From: Apiotrichum sp. Y4204
Lineage: Eukaryota; Basidiomycota; Tremellomycetes; Trichosporonales; Trichosporonaceae
Length of the DNA stretch: 64,000 nt
Reading direction: 5' to 3'
Assembly (NCBI GenBank): GCA_025531455.1
Contig: JAMYHL010000006.1
Location: forward strand, 248,001 to 312,000
Of this stretch, positions 10,848 to 23,286 are shown one piece after another. Position numbers and translations under genes: made by a program. The notes below the pieces were generated by a model, which was not told the DNA's origin, did no database searches, and saw only the letters and a program-made list of their open reading frames with translations. Numbering within the stretch: the first letter of the stretch is position 1; every line of letters starts with the position of its first letter.

Positions 10848-12785
10848 ATGAGGCTCGACGCAACAGACCTGCGTTACATCACAGCGGACGAGTTCCGCGT
10901 CCTGACGGCGGTGAGCAAGCCACGCATCTCAAGCTGCGTCTAGAGTCCCACTAACAACAGGCGGAGATGGGCTCGAAGAACCACGAGCTGGTCCCGACGA
11001 CGCTGATCGCCGAGCTCTCAGGCATCCGAGGCGGGCAGGTGAACAAGCTGTGTGGCAACCTCGCAAAGCGCAACCTTATTGCACGCATCCAGCACGCAAA
11101 GTACGACGGGTACCGGCTGACATATGGCGGGCTGGACTATCTCGCTCTTCGGACGTTTGTGAAGCGCAAGCCGCCGTCGTGTGCGTCTGTTGGCAAGAAG
11201 ATTGGCGTTGGGAAAGAGAGTGATATCTATGTCGTCAAGGACCAGGAGGGCGAGAAGCGCATTTTGAAGCTGCACCGGTGAGTTGTGACGAGGAGAGCCG
11301 AGCGGGTCGAGCTATCATGGCTCGCGCTGCTTCTAGTCTCCTGGCTCTACTCCTAGCCCTCGCCTGTTCCTTTCTAACCCCAGTCTTGGCCGTATCTCTT
11401 TCCGCGCAATCAAGTCGAAGCGCGACTATCTCGGGCAGCGTGCCTCCGCGTCGTGGATGTACATGTCGCGCCTGTCGGCGCAGAAGGAATTCACGTACAT
11501 GAAGATTCTGTACGACCACGGCTTTCCTGTCCCGACGCCGATCGACTCGGCGCGCCACGCAATCGTCATGTCGCTAGTGGACGGCGACCCCCTGCGCGCA
11601 GTCATGGACGTGCCCGATGTCGGGGGGTTATATGGCGAGCTCATGGAGCTGATCATGCGCTTTGCCCGCGCGGGACTCATCCACGGCGACTTTAACGAGT
11701 TTAATATCATGATCAAGCGCAAGACGTACGAGCCCGTGGTGATTGATTTCCCGCAGATGGTGTCCACGCGCCACGAGAATGCGGAATAGTGAGTCCTAGA
11801 AAACTGGCGTCCCCTCACTGTGTCCCTCTCTCTTCCCCGGCTCACACGCAGCTTTTTCAACCGCGACGTCAACTGCGTGCGGCGATTCTTCCGCAAACGC
11901 TTCCGCTTTGAGGGCGAGTCGTGGCCTGTGTGGAGCGACGTGCTGGAGATGGAGCGCGAGTACGGGACGGAGATTGTCGCCAAGGCCGAGGAGAGTGATG
12001 AGGAGAGCGAAGAGGAGAGTGATGAGGAGAGCGGGGAGGAGAGCGAGGAAGAGGAGGAAGAGGAGGAAGAGAAGGGAGAAGAGAAGGGAGAAGAGGATGC
12101 CAAGGTCGAGAATACCGAGACGGCAGGCCCCGAGCCCCGCGTGCGACTCGACCTCCTCGTCGAAGCGAGCGGTTTTGGGCGCAAGATGCAGCGCGAGCTC
12201 GAGAACGTGAGTGGACACATAGACACTAAACAGTGCTGACGGCAGTACATGACGCAGGTGGCGGATCTGCCTGCATCTGACCGGGAAGAGGGGAGTGAGG
12301 AGGAGGAAGAGAGTGAAGAAGAGTCCGATGAGGAGGACGAGGAGGAAGAGGAAGAAGAGGAGGGAGGGGAGGAGAAAGCCTCCACTTCTCCAGAGGACGC
12401 GGCGGCTGCACTCGAAAAGCTCCGCCTGCACCGCGCGCTGGGCAACGACGGCGCGCCGGGCGAGGAGCTTCCCCCGCCGTCTGACGAGGAGGCGTATTTC
12501 TCCGACAGCAGCAGCTCCTCGGGCGTCTCTGACACTGGCACCGATTACACGCAGTATGTGCGGCCTGCGCGGGCTCCGCGCGTGCGCCCGTCCACTGCGG
12601 CCGTGAGCAAGCTTGGGGGCATTGACGAGCTCAAGACGATCGTCTCGGCCGACCTGGAGCGGACGCGGCGCGGAGATGCGCGGCACCATGCCCGCAAGAC
12701 CGGGGCGGGCAAGGCTAAGGGCTCAAAGTGGAAGAGCAGCGCGCAGTACCTTACTGGCAAGAAGGGGAGCAGCGGGTGGGACTAG
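10848..12785 (+). CDS. RIO2: Rio2 atypical protein kinase/ATPase, 40S ribosome maturation
   Basis: Rio2 binds pre-40S particles and is needed for late cytoplasmic maturation of the small subunit. Five exons (10848-10910, 10961-11277, 11384-11788, 11852-12206, 12246-12785) give 559 aa. The N-terminal winged helix (MRLDATDLRYITADEFRVL onward) is followed by the RIO kinase domain. That domain has the P-loop GVGKESDIYVV, the catalytic loop LIHGDFNEFNIMI and the metal-binding VIDFPQMVST. The C-terminal third contains two long acidic Glu/Ser runs split by an intron, then a basic tail ending in KGSSGWD. The extended acidic tail is larger than in many orthologues. The gene lies 272 bp after PLB1 on the same strand and converges on the next gene. 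Confidence 0.96.
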
Positions 12786-13002
12786 ACTCGAGATGGTGCG
12801 ACTAGATGGCGGATATATGCAGTGACATGGACAACTATGGGCTGTACAGTACGTGAGGCATGACGCGTGGATCGTGGAGGTCATGAACTGGAGAACTATG
12901 AGGGCAGGCAGCAAGTCGGGGCCACACGACGTAGTCAAGCAGGGTGTCCGTGTATGACCCCGCAGGAAAGGTATCGCGAGGATGGTATCGCGGTGAATAC
13001 AA

Positions 13003-15317
13003 CTAGAGGTTATTCCTCTTGTCATGCGAGAGTTTGACGTTCGACGCAGAGGGGGGCTGCCAGAACTCGCCAATGCCGTTCGGGTAGCGGTTCATCGTCT
13101 GGGAAGGGCCAGGCGGATGGCCGGGCCGGCCGGCACCAATGACGCCGACGCCAAGGTTGGGCGGCAGGGGGTTGGGCACGAAGACCCCGTTGAGCGGCGA
13201 GGGCATGAACGTCCCCGCGTGCTGGTGTCCGTGGACGTACCCCGCCATATGGCCGTGCTGGCCGTACTGGCCGTACTGACCATGGTGACTCGGCTGGCCC
13301 AGGTGGCTGAATGCCGCATGGCCCGGCGCGTGGGGGTGCCACTGGTCCGAGAAGCCCATGTTCGGGCCGGGCGGGAGCGTGATATTCAGGCGGTTGTTGC
13401 CCGGGGGCCCGTACTCTGGGCGCAACTCGCGACTCCTATGAGGTGAAGTTGCGGGAGTGCGGCCGGGATTGCGGAAGCGCGGGATCGAGGAGCTGCGGCG
13501 GTGTGCATGTCTTGTGCGAGTGGGCGGGGCGTCCTGGTCGCCAGTGGAGTTGTGTTTGAAATGACCTGCAGCCTCCGTCTCTTTTGTCGGACTCGGGATG
13601 GCTGAGGCAGGCCTCGGCGGCAGGCCGGCCGCTGAAGCTGCCACTCCCTCCGTGGGTCCCTTCTTCTGCTCGCTGTCCCCACACGCACAGAGAAGCCAGT
13701 TATGCACAAGCGCATGGCGAAGGAGACACTCCGCGTTAATGGCGCTGAGGTGCGCGAGCGCGCGGGCCATCTGCGTGGGGTTGAGGACATGACCCATCCA
13801 GATAGTCCGTACTTGCTGGCGTAAGCTTGACAACCGCTGCCTCACTTACATAGGATCCACCGTCGTCGGTCATCTGCTGGAGGTGCCACATTGCGCCCTG
13901 CGTCTGCAGGCCGTACGCGACACGCGTCTCGCGCGCGCGCTTTTCGCATTTGGCGGGGTTGGCAGCGAGGGCAGCGGCGTGGAGGCGCGCATACATTGCG
14001 AGGGAGAAGCGCATGCCCGCGAGCAGGCGCACATTCGCCTGCGCATACCGCGTACACAGCCCGCCGGCCTCGACAAACAGCCACGGGAACCAGCACTCTG
14101 TGAGCGTGTCTGGGATCAGCTTTTGTAGTGAGTAGAGCAGCTTCCGCACACACCCTGTGTGTAGCTGCAGACCAGGTTGTGCGCCTTCAAGAGCGGCAAG
14201 AGGGTGTAGCCCTGGAGGACCTGGGGTTTGGGGTTGGGGTTCGTGAGTGTACCGGATGGGCGGGCGACGACGTCGATCGAGACGGAGCGGAGGCCAACGC
14301 AGAATCCGGGACCGTACGGCGTCGACGAACACTCCGTCAATGCAAGGACGCTGGTGGAGGGCAGGCTCGGGACGCCGAGGATGGTCTTGACGCCATGCTC
14401 GGGATCCGATACCCTGCTCATCAGCTCTAGTCCAGCATTCCGTCATTCCATATTCCATTATCCCCACTCACAGAGACACCACTGCAGGCCACGAGATAAA
14501 CGACGCCAGGAACCGCGACACGAGCTGCGCATACGTCTCGTCGCTGTCGTACCGCGCGTCGGCGGTGAACAGGTCGTACAGCAGACAATGTGCGTTTGCG
14601 AGGGCTATCGCCGTGCCGACATCGTTTCCGGGCGCGTACCGCTCCGGGTTGGCCATGAGCGCGCGTGTCGGGGAATCTGGCCGGCCCTGGTCGTCAGTAA
14701 ATGCCCCGCTGCCGGAATGTGGATTGTGGAATTGTGGAATGTGGAGGCTGGGGCGTTGCGGACGCGTCTGGTGGTAAAGCCCAGGCACGCCCACGACACC
14801 CGTACACCGGACACGCCCTTCGCGAACTCACACGGGAGAGTACCTGCGCCGCAGCCGCAATCTGCCCGCCGTCTGCGGTGTCCTCGAGGGAGAGGGAGAA
14901 GGAGACGCCGTAGCCCATCAGCGTGGCGAGGTGCCTCTGCGCGCGGAGGAGGACCGCGGCAGGCGACGCGGCCGGGAGCCATGGCGCGACGGGCTCGAGG
15001 TGGGTATAGAGGATACGCTCGCCGGACGATGAGGAGGAGCCCGAGCCGCAGTCGGGAGGCGGAAGGGGCTGGCTCTGATTCTGGCTCGTGCTCGCGCTGG
15101 TGCTCGCGTCTGGCGGTTTAGCAAGTTCGGCGACGGCGGCGACCTCGGCGAGCTCGAAGCCCAGGCCGGGAGGGTACGGGATGCCGGGGGACGCGGGCGT
15201 GGGGAGGTGCGGCGTGCCGTCGCTTGAACCGTCCTCGTTGGGGAGGAGGGCGGGCACCACGCCGTTCTCGCTACCCGTGTCGAACTCATCAGAGGGGGGG
15301 ACGTCCGGGGTAGACAT
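13003..15317 (-). CDS. conserved-looking fungal protein of unknown function
   Basis: I do not recognise a domain. Exons joined by clear splice signals give roughly 590 to 600 aa. An acidic, Pro/Ser-rich N-terminus (MSTPDVPPSDEFDTGSENG) leads into a helical middle (LLRAQRHLATLMGYGVSFSL; YAPGNDVGTAIALANAHCLL) with several Cys, and then a disordered tail rich in His, Gly, Pro and Tyr with GQYGQYGQHGHM repeats. The middle portion looks like an all-helical regulatory domain, such as the fungal-specific region of zinc-cluster factors, but no N-terminal zinc cluster is present, so this is only a resemblance. The start at 15317 is the first ATG of the open frame. Its stop lies 217 bp from the RIO2 stop. 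Confidence 0.7.
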
Positions 15318-16197
15318 GGTGGGCGCTTGGGAAGGAGGGAGTTTGGTGAGGGGAATGGTGTGGATACAAGACTGGTGTGTTGATGAGAGTGCACTGTTTA
15401 TCTGTTTACGAGGGCGGATGTCGAGTCGAGCAGTACACTACACACTCGTCGAGGGGCCTTTGCTGCACCACCTTGGGTCAGTCGACCACCACTACCGTGT
15501 ACGAGGGCGACGGTCCTGCCACACATATTGTCAATCATCGGTCTTGCATTCTGCATTTGTGCATCCTGTACATGGTCAGAAGATCAGTCATTGTACATTA
15601 CAGATACAAGACGCGCGCGGCCTTGCTCGGCCCGCCACTCGCTTGAGAGCTCGAGCTCAAGATGTTGACTGCTTCCTACGCGTGTCGGAGGTTTCATGTG
15701 AGACACAACGTCACAAAGTCACTCACGCGCTCACTTCTCGCGCATCTGGCGCAGCTGGCGCCTCTGGCGCCTCTGTCGCGTGCTTGGCGCAAAGTGTGGC
15801 TTGCTCGGCCACCTCTTCGCGCACCGTGAGCATATCAGGCATATCAGTGTCCGATGTGTCATACATACTCAACTATGGGTGTACTGTACTGCAATCTGCA
15901 GATCTGAGCAACAGCAACAGAGATACGTGGCGGAAGGGAGATGGGATAGGATGGGATGCGAGATAGGAGAGGCAGGTGTATCCATGGGCGGGGTTCTCTT
16001 TTAAAGGTGACGTGGTGAGGGGAGGAGTGGATAGGGGATAACTAACGGTTGTCGCTCACGCACCGGCTCTCGTGTATGTAAATGCGCAGAGCCGGCCGCA
16101 AGAGACACCGCTCAGCGACGTATAAACTGTATATTGTCCTTGGGGAGAGAGAGAGAGAGGAGAGAGAGAATGAGAGAAATTAAAGAGTCCTTGTCAT
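15318..16197. other. intergenic region between two minus-strand genes
   Basis: About 880 bp hold the promoter of the gene at 13003-15317 and the 3' end of the GMC oxidoreductase gene. Short repeats of a GGCGCCTCTGGCGC type occur near 15745-15785, and a GA-repeat lies at about 16144-16172. No gene is supported. Confidence 0.55.
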
Positions 16198-18716
16198 CTA
16201 TCGGCTGGAAAACTGGGTGGTCGAGTAGCCTTGCTCGGGGTAATCCTGGTATGGAGCGGGCGAGTTGCCGCCGCGGGCGTAGTCGCCCATCTGGTAGTTG
16301 TCCGGCTGGAGGTCCGCGGTCGCCATCGTGTTGATCGAGTCGCCAGCCGAGGAGAACGGCCGCTGGGGACGACCCAACGGGACGCCCTGTTCGTTGTACG
16401 CAGCGTTGGTGTCCCACGCGCCGTGGTCCGCACCCGCATCGCCGCCCGCCGCACCGACATACCACCCCTTCTCGTCTCCCGCGCGCTTTCCGTTCCTGCG
16501 CTTGATGCAGCAGAAAGCGATCTGGCGACCGTGTTGGCTTAAAGTACTAGAGTGCAAATGTCGCTACTCACGATGGCAGCAAGAAGGGCTGCGACGCCGA
16601 CACCGACTCCAATTCCGATGCCGAGCTTGGCACCCGAAGTGAGCACCGAGGATCCACCGGTCGAGGCAGCATCCTTGTCCACGCTCGAAGAGGGCGTTCC
16701 GGTCGACGACGAGCTGGTCTGGAGAGAGGTCATGGACGCCGAGGTCGAAGTCTTCGGAGGCTCGATGAAGACGTGAGCCTTCTTGATAATGTCGGCACCC
16801 TTCTCGGCGATACCGTAAGTGGTCGCCATCAAGTGAGCGGCAATGTTCATGGGCATGATAGAAGCGTCAATGACACGGACGTTGCTGGTGCCGTAAACGA
16901 GGAGGTTAGTGTCGACAACACCACCGTCCGCCTCGGGAAGCATCGAGTTGGTGCCGCACGGGTGGAACTCGGTGCCGCAGTAGTTCCTAAAGTTCTCAAG
17001 GAGATTGGCCTCGGTCAAGCCAGCCGACGTCTCGCCTGCGATGGTGGGCTTGAAGGCATCAGTTCCACCAACCTTGCGAGCGAACATGAGACCGCCGCTG
17101 ACAATGGCAGCGTCAATGTCAACATTGAGGTATCCGGGGTCGATGGTAGGCTTGTCAAAGGCGCTGGCCGAGTTGATAAACAGGGTGCCGCGGGAGAAGG
17201 GCTTCTGAAGGGCAACCTGGATACCAATGTCCGAGCCACCACCCATCATGGTCAGAATGATCTCGAGCTGACCGGCGTCCGTTCCAAGAAGCTCCTTCTG
17301 AATGGCGAGCTGCTTGGGGAGACCCTGGGCAACCGACGAAGGAAGGTTGTAGGCGCTGGCGATGGACTTGGAGATGGCGTCAACGTCAACGGCGTTGACG
17401 GCAGTCATGACACCCGACGACTGCTTGGAGATGTCGGCGATCGACACGTAGCCGACGGCTTCGTTGACATAGGTCCACTTGCCAGTAGCACTGTTGCGGT
17501 ACTGCTCAAGGGCCGCGGCACGCTCAGTCTGGTTCTCCTTGAACTGGCCCCAAGTGTCAGTGCCGGGGACGGTGTTAAACGAAATGGTGCCCGAGACGTG
17601 GTCCTGGAGGTTGTAACCAACAGGGAGATCTTTGAGGACGGGAATGTTGAGAGGCTGAAGAACCTCCTTGGGACCAATACCAGAGAGCTGAAGGATCTGA
17701 GGGGAACCGACAGTGCCACCAGAGAGGATGACCTCCTTGTTAGCGGTGATGTCGTACACGGTAGCCCCGGCGCCGCTGGAGAAGCTGATGCCGTTGGCGA
17801 CCTGGTTGCCGTTCGAGTCGGTGCCGTTAAAGTTGATCTTGGTGACCTGCTGACCGGTGAGGATCATGAGGTTGGGGCGCGGAGGAAGAGGGTCGATGTA
17901 GCCGGTCTTCGAGTCGGAGCGGGACTGGTTGGCAACGTTGATGATCGAGGGGCAGATCATGACACCGTTGACATCGCCGCTCGACAGGTCCTTGGCAGTG
18001 AGGTTGAGCTCCTGCCAGGCAGGGATCCAGTTGGCGCAAGCCGGGTAGATCCACTGCGAGTGACCAGTACGGATGGGACCAGAGTTACCATGGACAGACT
18101 CGTCGACAACCATGTGGAACTCGTCGATAGTGGCCTGCGGGGGCTTGGAGTAGTTCTCAGCCTTGTTGATGTACTTTTCAACCTCGGCCCAGTTCCAGGT
18201 CTGGTTGGCTCCGGGGTTGAGGTCTGCCCACGCGTCGTAGTCGTGGGTCGAACCACGGCCCCAGAACATACCGTTCGTGGCACCGGAACCACCAAGCACC
18301 TTTCCACGAGGCCACATCTTGGTCTTGCCACCGGCGTTGCGCTGTTCCGTAGTCACATAGGACCAGTCCTGAGGGAGACCCTTCATGGACAAGCCGTCAA
18401 TGTAGGAGAAACCCGGGATGTTGATCTGGTCGGCGACCTCGCTGCCGTCGGTACCAGCCTCGACGACGAGGACCGTCATGTTGGACCACTCGGAGAGACG
18501 AGCGGCCACAGCAAGACCGGCAACACCACCACCGGCAATGACAAAGTCCCAGCTGCGAGCCGTGGCCTTTGTGACATCGTCGGTGATCTCGCGGCGGAGA
18601 AGCTGACGGTGGAAGTTGCGCGGGTTGCCTGCATCGTGCGGGGTGACGACGATGGCATCGGCGGAGGGGAGGAACGCTGGCACAGCCAGCGCGAGGGCGC
18701 CAAGGACGGCGCGCAT
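16198..18716 (-). CDS. GMC-family FAD oxidoreductase with C-terminal membrane anchor
   Basis: GMC enzymes oxidise alcohols, sugars or choline using FAD. Two exons (18716-16572 and 16521-16198) give 822 aa. The N-terminus is a signal peptide (MRAVLGALALAVPAFLPSADA). The FAD-binding motif is VIAGGGVAGLAVAARL, signature 1 is around GKVLGGSGATNGMFWGRGS, and signature 2 is GGTVGSPQILQLSGIGP. The C-terminal catalytic region has EFHPCGTNSMLP and MNIAAHLMATTYGIAEKGAD. A Ser/Thr-rich stalk then leads to a Gly-rich transmembrane helix (LGIGIGVGVGVAALLAAI), a basic stop-transfer CCIKRRNGKR and a cytosolic tail of about 95 aa ending in TTQFSSR. The 50-nt intron lies at the TM/tail junction. The substrate cannot be told from sequence; aryl-alcohol or glucose oxidase-type activity is possible. 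There is a strong codon bias for C/G at third positions. Confidence 0.93.
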
Positions 18717-19296
18717 GATGGGAAGAGGATGTGTGGTGGGGTCGAGGGGATGGAGAATGGAGAGGAGAGAGAAAGCAAGGGAGAGGGGGTTTCTAGTAGT
18801 TCTAGGACGCGCGAGGGACGGCGGGCTCTCTGCGGGACGGGCGTTAGTCGTTTTGCAATCAGAAAGGGGGAGATGGGATACAGGATCACACTCTGGGTGG
18901 TTGGGAATTTCTGGGGATTTTTTTTTTTTTTCTCTCTTTGATGGTGGTTGCAAAGGCATACGAGGAGAGGAAATCATGTTCCCCCTTTTTCTGCATTGTA
19001 GGGTCCCGCGCGGCGTGGCACCATAAACATCCCTCGGAAACCCCTGGGCAATGCAATATGCAACAAGCAAGAGAGAGAGAGAGAGAGAGAGAGGAGTATG
19101 TACTCGTGCGTATACTCACAGTGACTGGAAACCAGAAGAGGACTCAACGCGATCAGATCGGCAGTGGCACTTCGCACTGACAGTGGCAGTGGGAGTGATG
19201 GGAGCGATGTTGATGGTGAAGAGCAGCAATGATGGATGGGCGGAATGCGTATCAGAAGTCGCCCAGAACGCAATATAACCAGAGGAAATTAAATCG

Positions 19297-19324
19297 CAGG
19301 ATCACAGGATCACAGGATCACAGG
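19297..19324. repeat. tandem repeat, unit CAGGATCA
   Basis: Three and a half direct copies of an 8-bp unit lie in a gene-free segment. Confidence 0.85.
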
Positions 19325-22300
19325 TTGCTGCAGTCGCTGCCGCGAGTCAGCCATCACCAGTGTACGATGTCATCAAGAAGCCCTTGGTCACATCAGGCAG
19401 CCAAGGCGCAGGACAAGTTCTCGGCACAACGTCAGAGGCCACATCCGACAAGGTTGCTTCCAAGGCCCCTACCCTGCCCCTGCCGGTACAGATTTCTCGT
19501 TTTTCTGTGCGCCGGCCAGCCGAGGTACGCGGGTGCTTGTGATTGATGGGTGGGGTGGGTCCATTGCCCCCTCCACCGACCTTGGTTACGCACAATGCGC
19601 ACACTGCTGCTGCGGATTGCAGAATGCAGTGTGGCGCCTGACGCCGGACGGAGCAGCCTCTGAACAACTCCAGTGATGCTAACGTGCCGAGGTTCAAGTG
19701 CAAAATCAAGCTGGTACAGCAGACGCTGCGCAGCGCTCGCGTGTCGCAGCAGCACACTGTCTGTACACATTACACCGTGCCGCGGCGCGCTTAGCCTCTA
19801 GCGCCTGCACCCCCGGCCACCACCCGGGTACCAATCCCTCAATCATCCTCCAATCTCCCAATTTCGTGCCATGCGTCGTGCTATATCTACATGGCACGTT
19901 CCTCACCACCACCTATGACCTAGGACCTGGAACCTACCTTGTCGCTTGCCGAAATGGTGATTGTTCACTAGCGCGGAGCGGCGATCGTCGACGGAAGAGC
20001 AACGAGCGCGATGAATGAGAATAGGATGGAGGGGGGGATCGGGGGCGGGGAACGAGGGTAGGCGGGGTTGAAGAGGGTGCTGAAGAGCAGAAACGGTGTA
20101 TCGGGGGGTTGTCTGACAGGGGAGGGGTGGGGGATGAGCTGGGGAATATTGCATGTGTCCTGTTATGAGGAGGGACGAGCTCGGGCACGAGCGCAGTGAA
20201 ACGGTGGACTGCCGATGCTTGTGAGTGGTCATGCACACTGTCCGCTATGCATTCGGGCAGAGGGGAGGAGGCTTCGAGAGGGGTAGAGCCATGGCGGCAG
20301 TGGTGGGTGTGGCTTGGCCTTGGCGCCAGACGACCCAGGGTAGAAAACGCGCGACGCCAAATGATGCAAGCTCGCTGTGCGCAGGGCAAGCCATGCAAGG
20401 CCAAGGCCAAGAACGAAGAGGATGGGCTGCTCATCGCAAAAGGGCAAAAGGGACCGCGACGTGTTCTTGGCTCTATTGTTCTCCTCTGGCATTGTGCTGC
20501 GGGGTTTTACTACCAGTTGCTCAAAGAAGGGGGCTTGGCTGGCACGGCTTGGGGGTTCTTGAGATCCTTGGGTCTTGGTATACCTTGGGAAACACCCCTC
20601 GAATGTCACCCACCCACTCCCCCTTCAGTACGGGTTGTCCCGGAACAGCAAGGCGATGCTCTAAGCGTGCAAGCTTCATCCTGCAACCCTGCGACAGCCC
20701 TGCTTCAAGCCCTGGAATACAGGGCCACGACACCGGTGATGATGTCGCTGTCGCCGCCGGGAACCACTGCGCAGATCTGCAGTAGTGTATGTAGTGTATG
20801 CACTGCGGGATTCAAGTGACTCCGAAGACGAGCAGCAGCAGCACCGATCCCTCTGGTGCAACTGAAGCTGATGGGTACAGTGGCATTGGGAACGGCAGGA
20901 TGCAGCGCAGGCACTCGGCGTGCCTCGAGTCAAAGCCAGCTACGGCAGGCCAGCAAGAAGAAGCTAGCTTTTTGCATTCTGCCATTTTTCTCCGTTTTCC
21001 TTGTCTGGTGCAGTGCGCAATTCCGAACCCGAAATCGATAGCAAGCAATTGTTTTCCGTCCGGCAGAATGACCCAGGAGATCCAGGAGACCCAGGTGAGG
21101 CAAAGAGGGTTTCACTGCCGCGCGGAGAACGGTAGGGGTACCAGGTGGGACGCGTCGCCTCTTTCCGAGTCGCGTCGGCTGCATGCCTGCCAGTTGTCTG
21201 ACATGTGCGGATGGGCGGATTGTGGCCTTGTGGCCGTGCGGCCTTGTCGGCGCCGCGGCTGAGGACCCAACTAGGTCATTGTCAGTCGAGGTGGCAGGTA
21301 ATGGCTGGCATGGCTGGTCCGCTCCCACTCTTCCTTGTGCTGTTCACAGGTATCGCCATCTCTCTCGCCGATCCTGCCCCTGCACGGCGGTACGCTAATC
21401 CCCCGCCCCCGACTTTGCATCATTGTCTTCTGTGCATTCTGTGACGCACACCAGCGAGGGTCAGAGGGGATGTGATTTAGAGAGAGATGGAGTGTACAGC
21501 AGTAGTCGTACAGCTTGGTGTTTGGAGTAGCAGTGGCGGTGACACCTTGGCGGTGACCGTTCTTTCACCCTACTCCCCCGCCCCTAGTCTTTGGGATGCA
21601 GGGGGGACAGTTACGGCACATCCGAGCGGCTTACGGCAGGAATGCGTTGCGGCGCCCGGGTGTCCTGGCTCCCCCTGGCGAGTGGCTGACGAGAATGGTC
21701 GATATGGTTCTGTTCCACTTGAAGCTGGGCAGGCATTGCGCGCACGGTCTCGAGTGTGGAAGTGAGGAACCCCTTTGCATGCATGGTCTTTTACGCCTCT
21801 GTTTGGCTCTGCTCATTACATTCCATGGCCCTGGAAAACCAGCTTTGCCGCTTTATTAGCAGAGAGAAACCACTCCATCAGGCTACGGGTTACTCTCCAC
21901 TCCTGGTGGCACAAGAACCACCGCAACGATCGCTGTGATATGGTCGTATAAGAGGCGGTGGCGGGTTACAGAATACAGAGCGAGTACAGAGGAACGGAAC
22001 ACGAGCGCGGGCGGAAAAGAGGCGGGCATTGCTGTTGAACGTTGAACCATGTAGATGCACCACCGGCACGGGGGACCCGGGACATTCGCAACGCATCGCG
22101 AGCCAGCTGGGAATAGGACTGAGACTGCGAACTCGCCATCCCAACACAAAAAGCTCGGTGCTCATCTGAGACAGCGATGGCGCCGGACTGCGCGTACGCG
22201 CCGGCCTGTGCGTGAAACACAAATGTCAGCTTGTCATGCTGCGAAAAGCTACATACGCCCCAGCTAGCACACGACAAGAAGCCCGTCCACAAGGCCACAG

Positions 22301-22886
22301 GCCACGATTCCAATGCGTCATGCGGCATGCCACCTGATTCCCAGAACGCACGCACACGAAATAGTGCACCGCCAACAGGATACCGAAAACAATCAACATC
22401 TCGGAAGCCCGGATGCCCGGATGCCCGGGAGCCCGGGAGCTTGGAAAAGACCACTTATACTTACAAATAACACAAAGAGCCCGCCTGGTCACCGCACGTG
22501 CTATTCTCGGCGCGAGCATGCACACTTGCACGCATGCAGCGGTGCGCAAGACGACGGTGGCGGGCTGGCCGAGCGCGCCGAGGGAAGCACTACTACTGTT
22601 GAAGCACAGTCGGTCGGACTGCGGGTGGCCTCGGCGTCGCCCTTCGGCCGAGAGCAGTCCGAGTGGCGAGTGGCAATATACCGGAATCGGAGACATTCGT
22701 AGGAACAGAACGCTTCAACGCAACGGTACAACGATGCATCGTAGCACGGCTCGTTGCGGACAAACCAGAGGCCAGCGTGCGGTATCCGCTAGGATCCGCC
22801 CTACCCGCCGCTCGGCTCCCGACGGGATGCACGGACAAGGGAGTAAGTAGGTTAGAGTATGCAGAGCTGCACAGAGTACAGAGTAC

Positions 22887-22926
22887 GCAGAGGTGCAGAG
22901 GTGCAGAGGTGCAGAGGTGCAGAGGT
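22887..22926. repeat. tandem repeat, unit GCAGAGGT x5
   Basis: Five perfect direct copies of an 8-bp unit lie in a gene-free segment, preceded by imperfect CAGAGTAC-type copies. Confidence 0.9.
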
Positions 22927-23261
22927 ACCGTTCGCTGGACCAGCACAGGAACAAGGGTGTGTTTGAGGGACTCGAGGACTGGTGGGTTACGCTTTCCCCA
23001 GCTGTATCATGCGCTCATATCTTTCATTTTGATTTGATTATTATTTCCTACAGCGGAGAAGCATCAAAGCAAGCTGGAATTACCTGCTGCCCGCTACTTG
23101 CCACTCGGCCACTCGCCTCGCCACTGCCAAGTCCCACCCCAGCCTGGCCAAGACGCCAAGACCGCCTCTGTGAGCCAAGCGGAATGATGCTTGTTAGCTG
23201 CAAGCTGTAGGCGTTTCCTGATGATCGAGAGGATCACGGACGGGGTGCAGAGGACGGGGGT

Positions 23262-23286
23262 GCAGAGCGCAGAGCGCAGAGCGCAG
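23262..23286. repeat. tandem repeat, unit GCAGAGC x3
   Basis: Three direct copies of a 7-bp unit, related to the GCAGAGGT and GCAGAGCC repeats elsewhere in the window. Confidence 0.8.

Noticed and set aside
8357..18716. Possible biosynthetic cluster (phospholipase, GMC oxidoreductase)
   Set aside because: RIO2 and an unrelated gene separate them, there is no scaffold synthase, transporter or cluster regulator, and orientations are mixed.
16773..18941. 722-codon open frame on the plus strand across the GMC oxidoreductase gene
   Set aside because: It lies opposite a clear GMC coding region. The strong C/G third-position bias of that gene leaves few stops in this antisense frame, and the translation is Val/Gly/Asp-rich with no domain.
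20196..20819. 207-codon open frame in the gene desert
   Set aside because: Unusual Trp/Cys/Gly content, no codon bias like neighbours, no splice partners and no recognisable domain.
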